Below, in pieces: positions 46,126 through 55,794 of a DNA stretch of 64,000 nucleotides; the stretch's first letter is position 1; every line of letters begins with the position of its first letter. Made by a program: the position numbers and the translations under genes. A model generated the notes under the pieces. The model was not told the DNA's origin. It did not search any database and saw only the letters and a program-made list of their open reading frames with translations. This DNA is from Cercospora beticola (taxonomy: Eukaryota > Ascomycota > Dothideomycetes > Mycosphaerellales > Mycosphaerellaceae). The stretch is from the NCBI RefSeq assembly GCF_033473495.1, contig NC_088936.1:1488001-1552000 (forward strand), read 5' to 3'.

Positions 46126-47029
46126 TTATGCTGGGTCACGAGCATAGGAAGTCGGTGCTGGGATGCCATACTCGTCCTTGACGCGTCGGTCGCTCGAGCT
46201 ATCGATGAAGCTTCCCCTGCTGCGTGTGCTCCTCTTGCGACCAAAGTATGAGGTCTTTGTCTTGCTGCTGTCCTTGCCAGCGGCACCACCGATGCAGACC
46301 AAGACTGCGGCGATGAAGAGGGCTGCGACTGATCCCCATGTGAAACCGTAGGCGTAGCGTCCGAGGCTGGCCTCTTGGCCGTTGGAGTTGAGCTGGTTGC
46401 GGGCTCGGACAGTCCAGGCACTGCGATGTTGTTAGCGACGCGTTCATTGCAGAGGCGGATCGAACTACTCACGTCATCAATGCAGCAGCAACAGCTTGCA
46501 TCATGAAGGCAATCAGGCCGAACAAGCCAGTCAGGTATGCTCCAAGACGCGCGCAGATGGCGAGCACGCTGATGAAGAAGGTGACGACCGAGAAGAACAG
46601 AGCAATCAGGTAGAAAGCCCAGGCGACGCGGCTGAGATAGTAGTAGGAGTTGTTGTCGAGGAATGGCTCTGGCACGCCAGTCTCAGTGCCAAAGTTTCTC
46701 GCGAGGTCGAAAGGAATAGCAGCGCGCTTTGGGCCACAGTCGACATTTCGGCTGCCATCAGCACCGCAGATGGCGAGGTAGGTCCATCGCGCTGGGTTGC
46801 GGTATTGGTCGTTGCCGTTCGAGATGCCGTTTGTTGTCGACTGCAGGAAGTAGACCAGGTTCAATGGCGATGGGTTGAGGCCGGACAGAATGATGAAGAA
46901 TTGCAGGACGATGGCACCAGCGGTCAGGACGAGCGCCGTGATGGCGAGGATGGGGCCTGCATATGATATGAGCTGCTGTTTGCGAAGGTGCTGTCAGTGT
47001 TGCAGGTGTTACTCACGTGCGCCTGCCAT
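46126..47029 (-). CDS. SUR7/PalI-family membrane protein, first exon unresolved
   Basis: Two clear exons (46473-46975 and 46126-46420, intron 52 nt) encode four membrane spans: SYAGPILAITALVLTAG...FFIILSG, WAFYLIALFFSVVTFFIS, AYLTGLFGLIAFMMQAVAAAL and TWGSVAALFIAAVLVCIGGA. There is a loop with paired Cys (AICGADG and NVDCGP) and a basic cytoplasmic tail. This is the SUR7-type layout of eisosome/plasma-membrane proteins in fungi. The start codon ATGGCAGGC at 47029 opens a 13-nt exon with a perfect GTGAGT donor, but joining it to the acceptor at 46976 leaves the frame one base off. A base error or an unseen alternative first exon would resolve this. Confidence 0.8.
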
Positions 47030-47978
47030 TGCAGACTACAGTGTCGCTGGTGGGAGGGCTGACAGGGGAATGCCAGAGACGGGCTCGTGCCTTTGTTGTC
47101 GTGTGGCTCGCTGTAGTTCGTCCTGAAACCGAGAGCCAGCAGCAGCAGCAGCAGCAAAGCGAGGACGAGGTCGGACAGTGGCAGGATTAAAGCTGTCGGC
47201 GAGTAGCGCGCAGCCGGCAGGTTTGTATGACCTTAGCCTGTGCCGTGGGAGGGTGACGTGGGCGCTGCTGGTGACCAGAGCGACGCTGTGGCTTTGACGC
47301 TTGGTTTTACACTTTACCGGCGTGACAATGACGTCTCGCGAAGCCACGGCCGGAGTATTGCGATCAGCCCAATTCCCACCTCCTATCCAAACCGTTCCCA
47401 ACGAAAGAGGGCACTTTGCCAAATGTGACAGGTGAATATGGTCTACTCGAAAAGTGCAGTGCGAGAAGAAGGTCAGCGTCAAAGAAGTCAGCATTCCTCA
47501 CGCTGGAGACAATGCCATCCATCCTTGTGCAAGCTCCCAGAGCTCCAGAGTCGCGTTGCTAGGAAGCCTGGTGACGTAGCGCACCTCGCGCCAACCAGAT
47601 CTAGCTGCGGCCAGCTCGGGCCACCACCGTTGCCAAGTTGCACTGAGCGCGCATATCGATCGACTGTTCATTGGCCATGTCCCAGACCGACAGACAACCG
47701 TCGCTGTACGCAGAAGTCGGACCGTGGTGGCTATCGAAGTGAATTGAGCAGAATTCGACAAATGATATTGTAGCCTCTGAACATGAGCCTAGGTGTGCAG
47801 ATGGAATGATATCCAGAAAAGGCAGCGTGGATGGTGAGACGGCAGCCGAACGATCGGGAAAGCGCCTGCTCCCCCCCGGATCACCAACAGGCTTCTGCTC
47901 TCCTCGGCCCTTACGCGCCAGCCAATCCAGTGACATCGGAGCTTTCTGCCTCTGATGCACAAAACGGTATAGCTGACA
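47030..47978. other. Intergenic, CAG repeat
   Basis: Divergent promoter region of the SUR7-like and Rogdi-like genes, with a short CAG repeat near 47140. No gene supported. Confidence 0.5.
47137..47154. repeat. CAG trinucleotide microsatellite
   Basis: Six perfect tandem CAG units about 110 bp upstream of the SUR7-like start codon. Could be polymorphic. Confidence 0.85.
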
Positions 47979-48926
47979 ATGACAACATTACTCTGGCCGC
48001 CCATTCCGCCCGAGGATCTGGCCCGCGAAGAGCAGGAAACACTTGCTAGCGAGTTGGAATGGCTTCTGGGATCGCTGCAGGACACGCTCAAGTCCCTGAA
48101 AGAAGGGTTGGAAGAGTGCGCTGAATTGCTTGCGCCCAAAGAACCGGGCTCGACGCTTGTGCTATCATCCCTCAGATCAGAGAGTCTGAAAGGGTTCATC
48201 ACGCGAGTGGGCACGCGCATAGTCAAGGGCGATGTGCAGCTGCGACTGCCATCTCTGCCACCGCCAAAAGGTCAGAGCAGCTACAAGCTGACAATCTCTT
48301 CTCTACCAACCGCGCCAACTATCGTGCTCGAGCAACTGACCACAGCACGAACACTCATCAACGCGTGTCTGGATGTGGTCGACGCTACACTATGGACAGG
48401 CGACAGCACGAACGCGGACTTCATTTCTGGACAACTGCGACTGCTGCATGGCAACATTGAGGAAGCTAAGAACTCCTTGAAAGGATGGACAGAGAGCCAG
48501 AAGCCGTGGCATGAGGTGCCGCTAGACGAAAACGCCTTCAATCCACCTCTCCCCGCCTACGTGTCCTTCCACCTGTCCATATCCGAAGCCGCGGTTCTGC
48601 TCAACGTCCGAACGCTCGAACTTGCCGATCCACATACGGGCACAAACACGCCTTTAGGCATTCCGGGGTCATCGTTCAGTGGCTTCGGTCTGCGCGAAAG
48701 ACTTGCCACCGCGCTGGGAGGGCCTAGGCAGGCTGGTCACGATGAGGCGCACGAAGTCTTCACATACAAAGGTCAAGAGGTTCGCGTGCGAGACAAAGTA
48801 AGGATCGAATCGCAAGATCCAAGCCTGATGGCAGCAATGGCCAAACTTGGAGCTTTGGAGCGGAATGTTGCATTGTCAAGACGAGCACTGGATGTGGTCA
48901 TGGGCAAAGATCAGGAAGATGTGTGA
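47979..48926 (+). CDS. RAV2: RAVE complex subunit 2 / Rogdi family
   Basis: A single-exon frame of 315 aa starts at the ATG at 47979. The N-terminal PPEDLAREEQETLASELEW leads into a helix LLGSLQDTLKSLKEGLEECA. The conserved core LVLSSLRSESLKGFITRVG, then KGDVQLRLPSLPP, continues to LINACLDVVDATLWTGD and GQLRLLHGNIEEAKNSLKG. The C-terminal part (YVSFHLSISEAAVLLNVRTL) is the beta-sheet domain of Rogdi proteins. Rav2, with Rav1 and Skp1, reassembles V1 onto V0 of the vacuolar ATPase in yeast. The fungal and human Rogdi proteins are homologous but low in identity. Confidence 0.88.
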   Translation: MTTLLWPPIPPEDLAREEQETLASELEWLLGSLQDTLKSLKEGLEECAELLAPKEPGSTLVLSSLRSESLKGFITRVGTRIVKGDVQLRLPSLPPPKGQSSYKLTISSLPTAPTIVLEQLTTARTLINACLDVVDATLWTGDSTNADFISGQLRLLHGNIEEAKNSLKGWTESQKPWHEVPLDENAFNPPLPAYVSFHLSISEAAVLLNVRTLELADPHTGTNTPLGIPGSSFSGFGLRERLATALGGPRQAGHDEAHEVFTYKGQEVRVRDKVRIESQDPSLMAAMAKLGALERNVALSRRALDVVMGKDQEDV

Positions 48927-49309
48927 GAAGATTGGTTCGCTGTACGGCGCACAAGGATATCTACAAGCCAAAGATACTGATATGCTATCAAAACCCATCT
49001 CCACGGCATGTCTGGGTCTCGTCTGTTTCTCCACGGTCGGGCCACAAAGAAACCACGTGCTAGCGGGCTTCTCCGGATTTCCGTCCACGGCGCCGATAAC
49101 GCAACTCGAAGATTATCAATGCGCGGCTACTGGCTGGCCAACAATTTTTATCTCCATTGTCAGAACGCATTGCCTTTGCCACACCCTGTTCTTTGGAGAT
49201 ACCAGATCGTGAGCGATTGCAGAGATAGTGCATACTGTACATCAAGTGTGTCGTGCCCACACGACCAGGCTTGAACAATTGACATTGTTCTTGCGCAAAT
49301 TACACCGGC
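48927..49309. other. Intergenic, siroheme synthase promoter
   Basis: Contains a CACGTG at 49054-49059, about 256 bp before the next start codon. No TATA element is clear. Confidence 0.5.
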
Positions 49310-51022
49310 ATGTCGCCCGCATTACTCACAGCAGTAGATTCCACTGCACATGTACACCTGATCGTCGGCTCGAATCCACTCGCAGGAGCACGAATAAGTC
49401 GATCGCTCGAGGTTGGCGCAACGCCGATCCTTATCGCTCCCGAATCTGCAACGCTACACTACGGCCTTGCGAAACGGATAGAAGAGCATGCTGTACAATG
49501 GGTGAAGCGCGACTTTGAAGAGACGGACCTCACGACATTGGGGCGAGATGAAGTCGACCATGTCGTAGACGCAGTCTTTGTAACAGCAGGTGGCAAAAGT
49601 GCGGTTGGTACCAGGATATCTACACTGTGCCGAAGACTGCGAATTCCAGTCAATGTAGCAGATGCGCCGAATCTCTGCACATTCACGTTGCTATCAACAC
49701 ACAATTCTGGTCCACTGCAAGTTGGCGTCACGACGTCCGGGAAGGGCTGCAAGCTCGCATCACGCATCAGAAGAGAAATCGCTGCTGCACTGCCCAATGA
49801 CCTTGGACCTGCTGTGGACCGCCTCGGCACTGTGAGGAGAAAGATTTGGGAGCAAGATCATGCTAGTGAGGCTGGTGGCGATCTTGAAGCAGAGGATGAA
49901 GAGACTGGACAAACGGCGACATTCAACAAACTTGTACTGCCATCAGACGCTGAAGCCGCGAAAGCTCGACGGATGAGGTGGCTATCACAAATTTGCGAGT
50001 ATTGGCCACTGCGACGTCTCGCTGCGATTACCGATGAGGACGTGGAGCAGATATTGCAGGCTTACAAACAGGAAGCACAAAACATACAGCTGGGTGAGAC
50101 AAAGCCTCCATTGAGTACGACAATGCTCGACTCTCGCCGGAACCAGGGTCGTATTATCTTGGCCGGCTCTGGCCCTGGACATCCGGATTTGCTCACAACT
50201 GCCACGCTCAAAGCCATTCGTGGCGCCGATCTCATTCTTGCCGACAAATTAGTACCTGCGCCTGTGCTCGAACTCGTGCCCCGCCGAACGCCCATTCAGA
50301 TCGCCCGCAAGTTCCCTGGCAATGCAGATCAAGCGCAAGATGAGCTTCATCGTCTCGGTCTCGAAGCCATGCAGCAGGGCAAGACTGTTTTGCGACTAAA
50401 GCAAGGCGACCCGTATCTGTACGGCCGTGGTGCAGAGGAAGTGGCTTTCTTCAGGGAACATGGTTACGAGGCTATTGTCCTACCTGGCATAACTTCTTCC
50501 CTCAGTGCTCCTCTGTTTGCACAAATACCTGCCACGCATCGTTCGGTTAGCGATCAGATCTTGATCTGCACGGGCACTGGCAGAAAGGGAGCGAGTCCAA
50601 ATCCGCCGGAATACCTGAGCAACCAAACTGTGGTTTTTCTCATGGCTTTGCACAGGTTACAAGATCTGATCACTAGTCTCGTTGAACATAAGACGAGCGC
50701 ATACCCTTTGACGACTCCTTGTGCTGTTATCGAGCGTGCTTCGTGCCCAGATCAGAGAGTTATCAGAACGACCCTTGAGCACGTTATTGCTGCGATCGAA
50801 GAGGAAGGGAGCAGACCACCTGGACTCCTTGTTGTCGGTGCTTCGTGCGAAGTCTTGAAGAAGAGTCCGCAGAAGTGGGTAGTCGAGGATGGCTTTCAAG
50901 GTCTCGATGCGCTCGATTCGCTTGGAGAGAGTGGGAGAGGACTTGATGGGCTACGAGACGCGCTCTTGACGCCTGGTGTGGAAGAGCCCGTCAAGACGCT
51001 GACTGCCCCTGTGACGGTATAA
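49310..51022 (+). CDS. Siroheme synthase: fused precorrin-2 dehydrogenase/ferrochelatase and uroporphyrinogen III methyltransferase
   Basis: A single-exon frame of 570 aa makes siroheme, the cofactor of sulfite (and nitrite) reductase. The N-terminal 200 residues are Met8-like: a Rossmann start HLIVGSNPLAGARISRSLEVG, the segment VNVADAPNLCTFTLLSTHNSG and a TSGKGCKLASRIRREI loop. The C-terminal part from about 275 is a Met1/CobA-type SAM methyltransferase: RIILAGSGPGHPDLLT, VLRLKQGDPYLYGRG, VVLPGITSSLSAP (LPGITSS), and a VVGASCEVL ending. Fusion as in bacterial CysG contrasts with separate MET1 and MET8 in yeast. It lies 12.5 kb from MET3 and uses a promoter with one CACGTG. Confidence 0.95.
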   Translation: MSPALLTAVDSTAHVHLIVGSNPLAGARISRSLEVGATPILIAPESATLHYGLAKRIEEHAVQWVKRDFEETDLTTLGRDEVDHVVDAVFVTAGGKSAVGTRISTLCRRLRIPVNVADAPNLCTFTLLSTHNSGPLQVGVTTSGKGCKLASRIRREIAAALPNDLGPAVDRLGTVRRKIWEQDHASEAGGDLEAEDEETGQTATFNKLVLPSDAEAAKARRMRWLSQICEYWPLRRLAAITDEDVEQILQAYKQEAQNIQLGETKPPLSTTMLDSRRNQGRIILAGSGPGHPDLLTTATLKAIRGADLILADKLVPAPVLELVPRRTPIQIARKFPGNADQAQDELHRLGLEAMQQGKTVLRLKQGDPYLYGRGAEEVAFFREHGYEAIVLPGITSSLSAPLFAQIPATHRSVSDQILICTGTGRKGASPNPPEYLSNQTVVFLMALHRLQDLITSLVEHKTSAYPLTTPCAVIERASCPDQRVIRTTLEHVIAAIEEEGSRPPGLLVVGASCEVLKKSPQKWVVEDGFQGLDALDSLGESGRGLDGLRDALLTPGVEEPVKTLTAPVTV

Positions 51023-51509
51023 AGTTGAAATAGAGGACATTTCTAGACGAGAACAATAGATCTGCTCTGCAGTCATGACACTTTCGCACTCAACCTACAA
51101 ATTCCACGCGCATACTTTAGCATCTGTCTCGGCGAACGTGGTTGCGGCTGCTCATGTGTGCTCTTGCCGTCTGCAAAAACATGAAACCAAGATTTGGGGG
51201 TCATTGAGATGGACGAAGGAAGCAGCCAATAATTGACGCGACACCTCTCAATGGGCCAGGTCAAGTACTCGGTCGGAATCTCTCGTTCCGACTTCGTCCC
51301 AATGCAATGCCTCGACTGAGCTGTTTCCGCAAACTCTGGCAAGGAAGTGCTCGGAATTAGCTACCACAATGGCCATGCCGACGAATGCCGACCGCTCCAC
51401 CAGCAGTTGCCGACACCACTTGCTCTTTTTACCACCCATTGCTATAGGTAAAACCGTGGCCTCTGCCCCTCCTTCCCAAGTTCAAACATCATACAAACGA
51501 AACAACAAA
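51023..51509. other. Intergenic, nothing recognised
   Basis: Holds the downstream flank of the siroheme gene and the promoter of the dehydrogenase. Confidence 0.5.
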
Positions 51510-52451
51510 ATGAAGCTCCTCTACCCAACCTCACTAGAACTGAACGTCGACTCCTTCAAAGGTTTCGCAACAGAATACCACCCATACAACGTGAAAGAGC
51601 CAATCCCAGATGACCTCATCGACGCCGAGATTCTGATAACTTGGACCAACACAGCAGATAACCTCAAAGATGCCGCTTCACGAATGAAGAACCTGAAATG
51701 GATTCAATCCCTCGCTGCTGGACCGAATGATGTTTTCAATGCCGGTTTCTCGAAAGATATCACCGTCACCACCGGCTCGAGCTTACACGATTACACTGTT
51801 GCCGAGCACACTCTTGCCTTACTCCTCAATGCCGCGAGAAAGTTCTATGAGATGAGGGATTACCAGTCACAAGGAAAGTGGCCTGGACATCTTGGAGGAC
51901 CGCAGCCGGATCGTCCGAAAGGGAAGTTTACGAGTTTGAGAGACGCGAATGTTTTGATTTGGGGTTATGGGAATATTGCCAAGGCTTTGACGCCACATTT
52001 GGTTAGTTTGGGGGCGAATGTTACTGGTGTTGCGAGGTCGGCTGGTGTACGAAATGGGGTGGAAGTTATTGATGAGCAAGCTCTTGAGCAGCAGTTGAAG
52101 AAGACTGATGCTCTGGTTATGATTTTGCCGGGAAGTGATAGTACGAAGAATGCGTTGAATAAGGAGCGGTTGGCGGCGCTGCCGGATCATGCTTGGGTGG
52201 TTAATGTTGGGCGTGGGACGAGTGTGGATGAGGAGGCTTTGGCTGATGCGTTGGATGCTGGGACGATTGGTGGGGCGGCGTTGGATGTTTTTGTGCAGGA
52301 GCCTTTGCAGACGGAGTCGAGATTGTGGAAGACGCCGAATACGATTATTAGTCCTCATGCTGCTGGAGGGCGGCCGCAGGGAGCTGAGGGGTTGATTTCG
52401 GAGAACTTGAGGAGGTTCATGTCTGGTCAAGAGCTCAGGAATATCGCTTGA
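51510..52451 (+). CDS. D-isomer-specific 2-hydroxyacid dehydrogenase
   Basis: A single-exon frame of 313 aa starts at the ATG at 51510 (MKLLYPTSLELNVDS). An upstream in-frame ATG at 51369 would add 47 residues that lack domain character. The family features are present: LKWIQSLAAGPND in the catalytic domain, the NAD-binding GYGNIAKAL near residue 150, the catalytic Arg in VVNVGRGTSVDEEALA, Glu in LDVFVQEPLQ and His in ISPHAAGG. It would reduce a 2-oxo acid or oxidise a D-2-hydroxy acid using NAD(H) or NADP(H). The substrate is not evident. No peroxisomal signal is seen (ends RNIA). The 3' half of the gene has lower GC than its 5' half, but this looks ordinary. Confidence 0.93.
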   Translation: MKLLYPTSLELNVDSFKGFATEYHPYNVKEPIPDDLIDAEILITWTNTADNLKDAASRMKNLKWIQSLAAGPNDVFNAGFSKDITVTTGSSLHDYTVAEHTLALLLNAARKFYEMRDYQSQGKWPGHLGGPQPDRPKGKFTSLRDANVLIWGYGNIAKALTPHLVSLGANVTGVARSAGVRNGVEVIDEQALEQQLKKTDALVMILPGSDSTKNALNKERLAALPDHAWVVNVGRGTSVDEEALADALDAGTIGGAALDVFVQEPLQTESRLWKTPNTIISPHAAGGRPQGAEGLISENLRRFMSGQELRNIA

Positions 52452-53185
52452 CTCGGGGTTCGTGGAGTTCATGAGCGTGCCAAGCTTTGAGGTATGGCAT
52501 GGCGCATCTGGACTTCACTTGTTGAGTATTCTGGTTGGTGAATAAGATTGATCAATTACAGGCTTTGGTCGTTGCAGGATTTCACAACGGCCATGATAGG
52601 CCTTTCGAGTACAAGAAGCAGAATACGTACTTCGTATGTAGAAGGGACTAAAAGATCATTGGAAACGTCATTTGACTGACCTAGGCTCGCCCCAGACAAC
52701 ATCATATCTGAAACACCCTTCTCAAGCATCACCTTTCACCCAGCTTAGAGGCTCTGCCTGCACTGCTTTATCTTCCAGGCCTGGCTGGGTCTTAAGTTTC
52801 CCATTTCGACAGGAATAAACTACAATCCCAGACGGGCTTACCATGTGGCCGCGATCAGCGATATGGTGATTACCATCCCAACCAGCAAACCTTCAGAACG
52901 TCCACATTCCCATGAGAGCTACTCCGGTCCATTATAGGATACAGCATGCCAAGAGCCCTAGGCTTTGGCTGAAGAGCTTGCAGGGAACATGAAGCTTGTA
53001 AAATTAGCATACCATGGCCGCCGATGATTGCCGGACAAGGGAGCAATGGTATGACAAGGACTTCAGGAGCACGTCCACGTTCAGACATCGCGAACAAATC
53101 TCTGAGCAGCGCGTGTCTCGTAGGGTCAGAATACATTCTTCCACCATCGCCAGCGGAGATCCAAATCATCGACACATCGCCCAAC
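52452..53185. other. Intergenic, nothing recognised
   Basis: No gene or repeat seen. Upstream in-frame codons to 53024 are not taken as coding. Confidence 0.5.
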
Positions 53186-53887
53186 ATGCATGCTCGCCAT
53201 TTCCTCGCAGCAGCAGCTGCACTCGCAACCTCAACGACAGCCCAAACCTGGGAAAACGACATGGCCACAGACGTTACCCGCCGACCGGTCTCCGCAAGCC
53301 TCATGAACATCACCTTCTCCGACGCGAACAGCCGGAACTGCGGCAACGATAGTTCCAACGCCCTCACAATCGCCATCCGAACAATCCCCCAAGACCGCGT
53401 CTGCTTCAACCTCGGAAACACCTTCAGCGATCCCACCGCAACCTACTCCATGCGAGGCCTCGACTGCAAAGACAACACAATCTGCGGCGTAAACTACACA
53501 ATCGTCGCCTCAGATTTCAGCACGAGTGTGAATTATAGTCAAATCGGTTATACGCAAATTAGTAATCCTTTTGCGGAGGAGGAGGAACAGAGGGCGATGG
53601 GTGGGAGATTGGAATTTCATGTTTATAATGCGGCGAATTGTAAAGAGGATGATGGGGTGAGGAGTCGGGGGTGGGATTGTTTGGATGAGGAGGTGCAGTG
53701 TAGTACCATGCCGTTTGCTGTGCAGAGCTTTTCGGTTGCGATGACGGATCCGAAGGATGTTGGGCAGAGTAGTTGTGCGGTTGCGAAGGTTAGCGGGGCG
53801 GAGAGGAGGGTGGTGAGATCGTGGGCGACGAGTAGTGGGGTCGCGGTGGTAGTTGGGATACTATTAGGGTTTGGGTATTTATCGTGA
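53186..53887 (+). CDS. Secreted or surface protein with C-terminal anchor
   Basis: A single-exon frame of 233 aa starts at the ATG at 53186. A signal peptide (MHARHFLAAAAALATSTTA) is followed by a domain with seven or more Cys and several N-x-S/T glycosylation sites (NITFSD, NDSS, NYTIVAS, NYSQIGY). Cys-bearing segments include NSRNCGN, DRVCFNLGNTF, LDCKDNTICGV and AANCKEDD. The last about 20 residues are hydrophobic (SSGVAVVVGILLGFGYLS), as in a GPI signal or membrane anchor. Its architecture fits a fungal wall or plasma-membrane protein. No named domain is recognised. Base use in the last 350 bp differs visibly from the first half (shift from C- to G-rich), but the frame stays open. Confidence 0.78.
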   Translation: MHARHFLAAAAALATSTTAQTWENDMATDVTRRPVSASLMNITFSDANSRNCGNDSSNALTIAIRTIPQDRVCFNLGNTFSDPTATYSMRGLDCKDNTICGVNYTIVASDFSTSVNYSQIGYTQISNPFAEEEEQRAMGGRLEFHVYNAANCKEDDGVRSRGWDCLDEEVQCSTMPFAVQSFSVAMTDPKDVGQSSCAVAKVSGAERRVVRSWATSSGVAVVVGILLGFGYLS

Positions 53888-54899
53888 AAAGCAGTTTTTG
53901 TCTTTGTTCTTGCAGCTGCTGTGCTCTGGCTTGTGATCCTGCTTGACGGGCTTTGGATGTTTCGCATGGCTTCTGCGACTTCGAAGTAAGAGTTCATTCG
54001 ACGACACTTGTTGCTTCAGCGCATAACACCGGGATGATACTGGTGTCCACACTGGCTTTGTGATACCCTTTGCAGCACTCTGAAGAGGTATGCGTTACTT
54101 GCTTTGAATACTCTCGGCCATCTGCGCTAGCCGGGCCCGCGCCTTCAGCGGTTGCTGACAACGGGAGGCCGGTTTCAACGTTTCTTCCAGGTTCTTGGAC
54201 TCCTTCCTGAAGCTGATGTATGATAACAACGTTGTCTCCAATAGGGACATGCCCTGAAGAGTGCCTAGATGCGACAGACTTTACCAATTGGAATCCGAAA
54301 CCTCTGGGCGTGATCCAGAACGCAAATTTGACTTTCTGCGGCGTCAAGGGCTTCTGCTACAGATTGCGTTTCGCGTGCACATAGGACCAGAAGTGACGTT
54401 GAGTAATCGCCGAAGGGAGGCAAGTATCTGTCTACACTGAACCTAATTGCAGACACGCTTGTAGTCAAGCTGGAGGCGCCAGAGCTTGTGAGCTTGAACA
54501 TAGTCTTGTCTCTTAGGGATAACGCTCGCCGTGTCGCCAAAAGTGCGTGTGTATACTGCAGCCAGTGTTGCACCAGCATGCAATTCCTTGTCGACGCTGA
54601 TCATCCGCGCACTTCCACTTCATGAGATATCAAACCGGCTTCGGATGTGCTGCTGTTCCAGAGCCGCGGTTTTCCAGCTTAGGTGACAACGAATCGTATG
54701 CACTCTGCTGCATGTGATTGTCAAGCATCAACCATTCTCCAGTCACTTGGCAAAGTGACGAGAGCATGCTGCTAGTCATGAACAGAACATATATTAAGCA
54801 GTGTCACTCGCAGGTTCCTGTGAGGATATCACAGCCATTCAGCACAGCACCAGCAACAACCAACCTACCTCCACCACTTCAACGCCGAACAACGCAAAC
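53888..54899. other. Intergenic, with a possible minus-strand gene
   Basis: From an ATG at 54501 (minus strand) an open frame (FSVDRYLPPFGDYSTSLLVL) continues to a GGTAAAG donor at about 54285. An overlapping frame shows IGDNVVIIHQLQEGVQEP. They are protein-like in short stretches only, and no consistent splice model was found, so I do not call a gene. A TATATTA near 54789 is a possible core promoter of the next gene. Confidence 0.35.
54789..54795 (+). promoter_or_regulatory. Candidate TATA box
   Basis: TATATTA lies about 110 bp upstream of the secreted-protein start at 54900. Assigned by position only. Confidence 0.35.
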
Positions 54900-55280
54900 A
54901 TGCAGTTCCAGCTCGCCTCTCTTCTTGCTCTCGGCCTCGCGGTCTGCAACGTCCTGGCTGCTCCAGTCTCCGGAGATGCTCTTGTTCCTCGCGAGGAGCA
55001 GGCCGCGCAGACGTCCAACGACTTCATCGATGACGCTGCTCGCGCAGCAGGCGATTTCTCTGCCGCTTACCAGAATGGCCGTGACTACCGATATGGACGC
55101 AACAACCCGTATGACCGCGATTACTACTATGATGGCCCCTACCAGAATGATCCTTACGGCCGACACCGCTATGGCCCTGGATATGACAGATGTGAGTCGG
55201 ACCCAGTTCAAATGAGCTGGTGGCAGCGAGCTGACAGATCGACCACAGATGGAAACGGCCGTGGTCCATGGTGGAACTAG
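54900..55280 (+). CDS. Secreted Tyr/Asp/Asn-rich protein
   Basis: Exons 54900-55191 and 55249-55280 with a 57-nt intron (GTGAGT donor, CCACAG acceptor) give 107 aa. The start ATG begins MQFQLASLLALGLAVCNVLA, a signal peptide, followed by APVSGDALVPREEQA. The mature part is rich in Tyr, Asp, Arg, Asn and Gly in loosely repeated Y-x-R/D-x-Y units (RDYRYGRNNPYDRDYYYDG, then PYGRHRYGPGYDR) and ends GRGPWWN. There is no Cys after the signal. The intron is stop-free and a multiple of three, so a retained-intron form would add 19 residues including one Cys. Secreted, role unknown. Confidence 0.75.
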   Translation: MQFQLASLLALGLAVCNVLAAPVSGDALVPREEQAAQTSNDFIDDAARAAGDFSAAYQNGRDYRYGRNNPYDRDYYYDGPYQNDPYGRHRYGPGYDRCESDPVQMSWWQRADRSTTDGNGRGPWWN

Positions 55281-55794
55281 ATGTTCAACTCGGTGGCTGC
55301 AGAGTGAAGGGCTGGATGTCGTATAGCGCAACTTGTACTTTGTGACAACAAAGGTTGTGATGGGTCTTGAGTCGGCATGGTGCTAGCTATAAGCAGTAGT
55401 CTGGTATGAAAAGCGCAGTGTCACTCTGCGTGCTCTGCGAGACAGTTTCAATGTACCCGCTGTCAACCTACGGTGCTCTGATGTTCAATGATGGCATCGT
55501 CACTGCATGGTTTCCGAGCCCCAAGTGAGGAAGCAGTCACCGTCGAAAATGTCACCCGAGCGCGTGTCGATTCAGGAAGTAGCGAGCTTGCGTAATTATA
55601 GTTGAGACAGACAGAAGTTGATTCTGGTTGAGCGGAGGATCCATAAGAGAGCACCGCGTCTGACGAGAAGGTGAAGAAGTTCTTGGCATGTCGTGAAGTG
55701 GAAGTTGCGGAGTGGACTCGGACTTCCGCAGAGCCGCGTCTCTCGTCTAGACTTCTGGTGCTGCTGGCACACGCTTCCTCGGTGCCATAGCCCA
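55281..55794. other. Intergenic, nothing recognised
   Basis: No gene or element recognised. The last 100 bp lead into the mL45-like gene. Confidence 0.5.
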
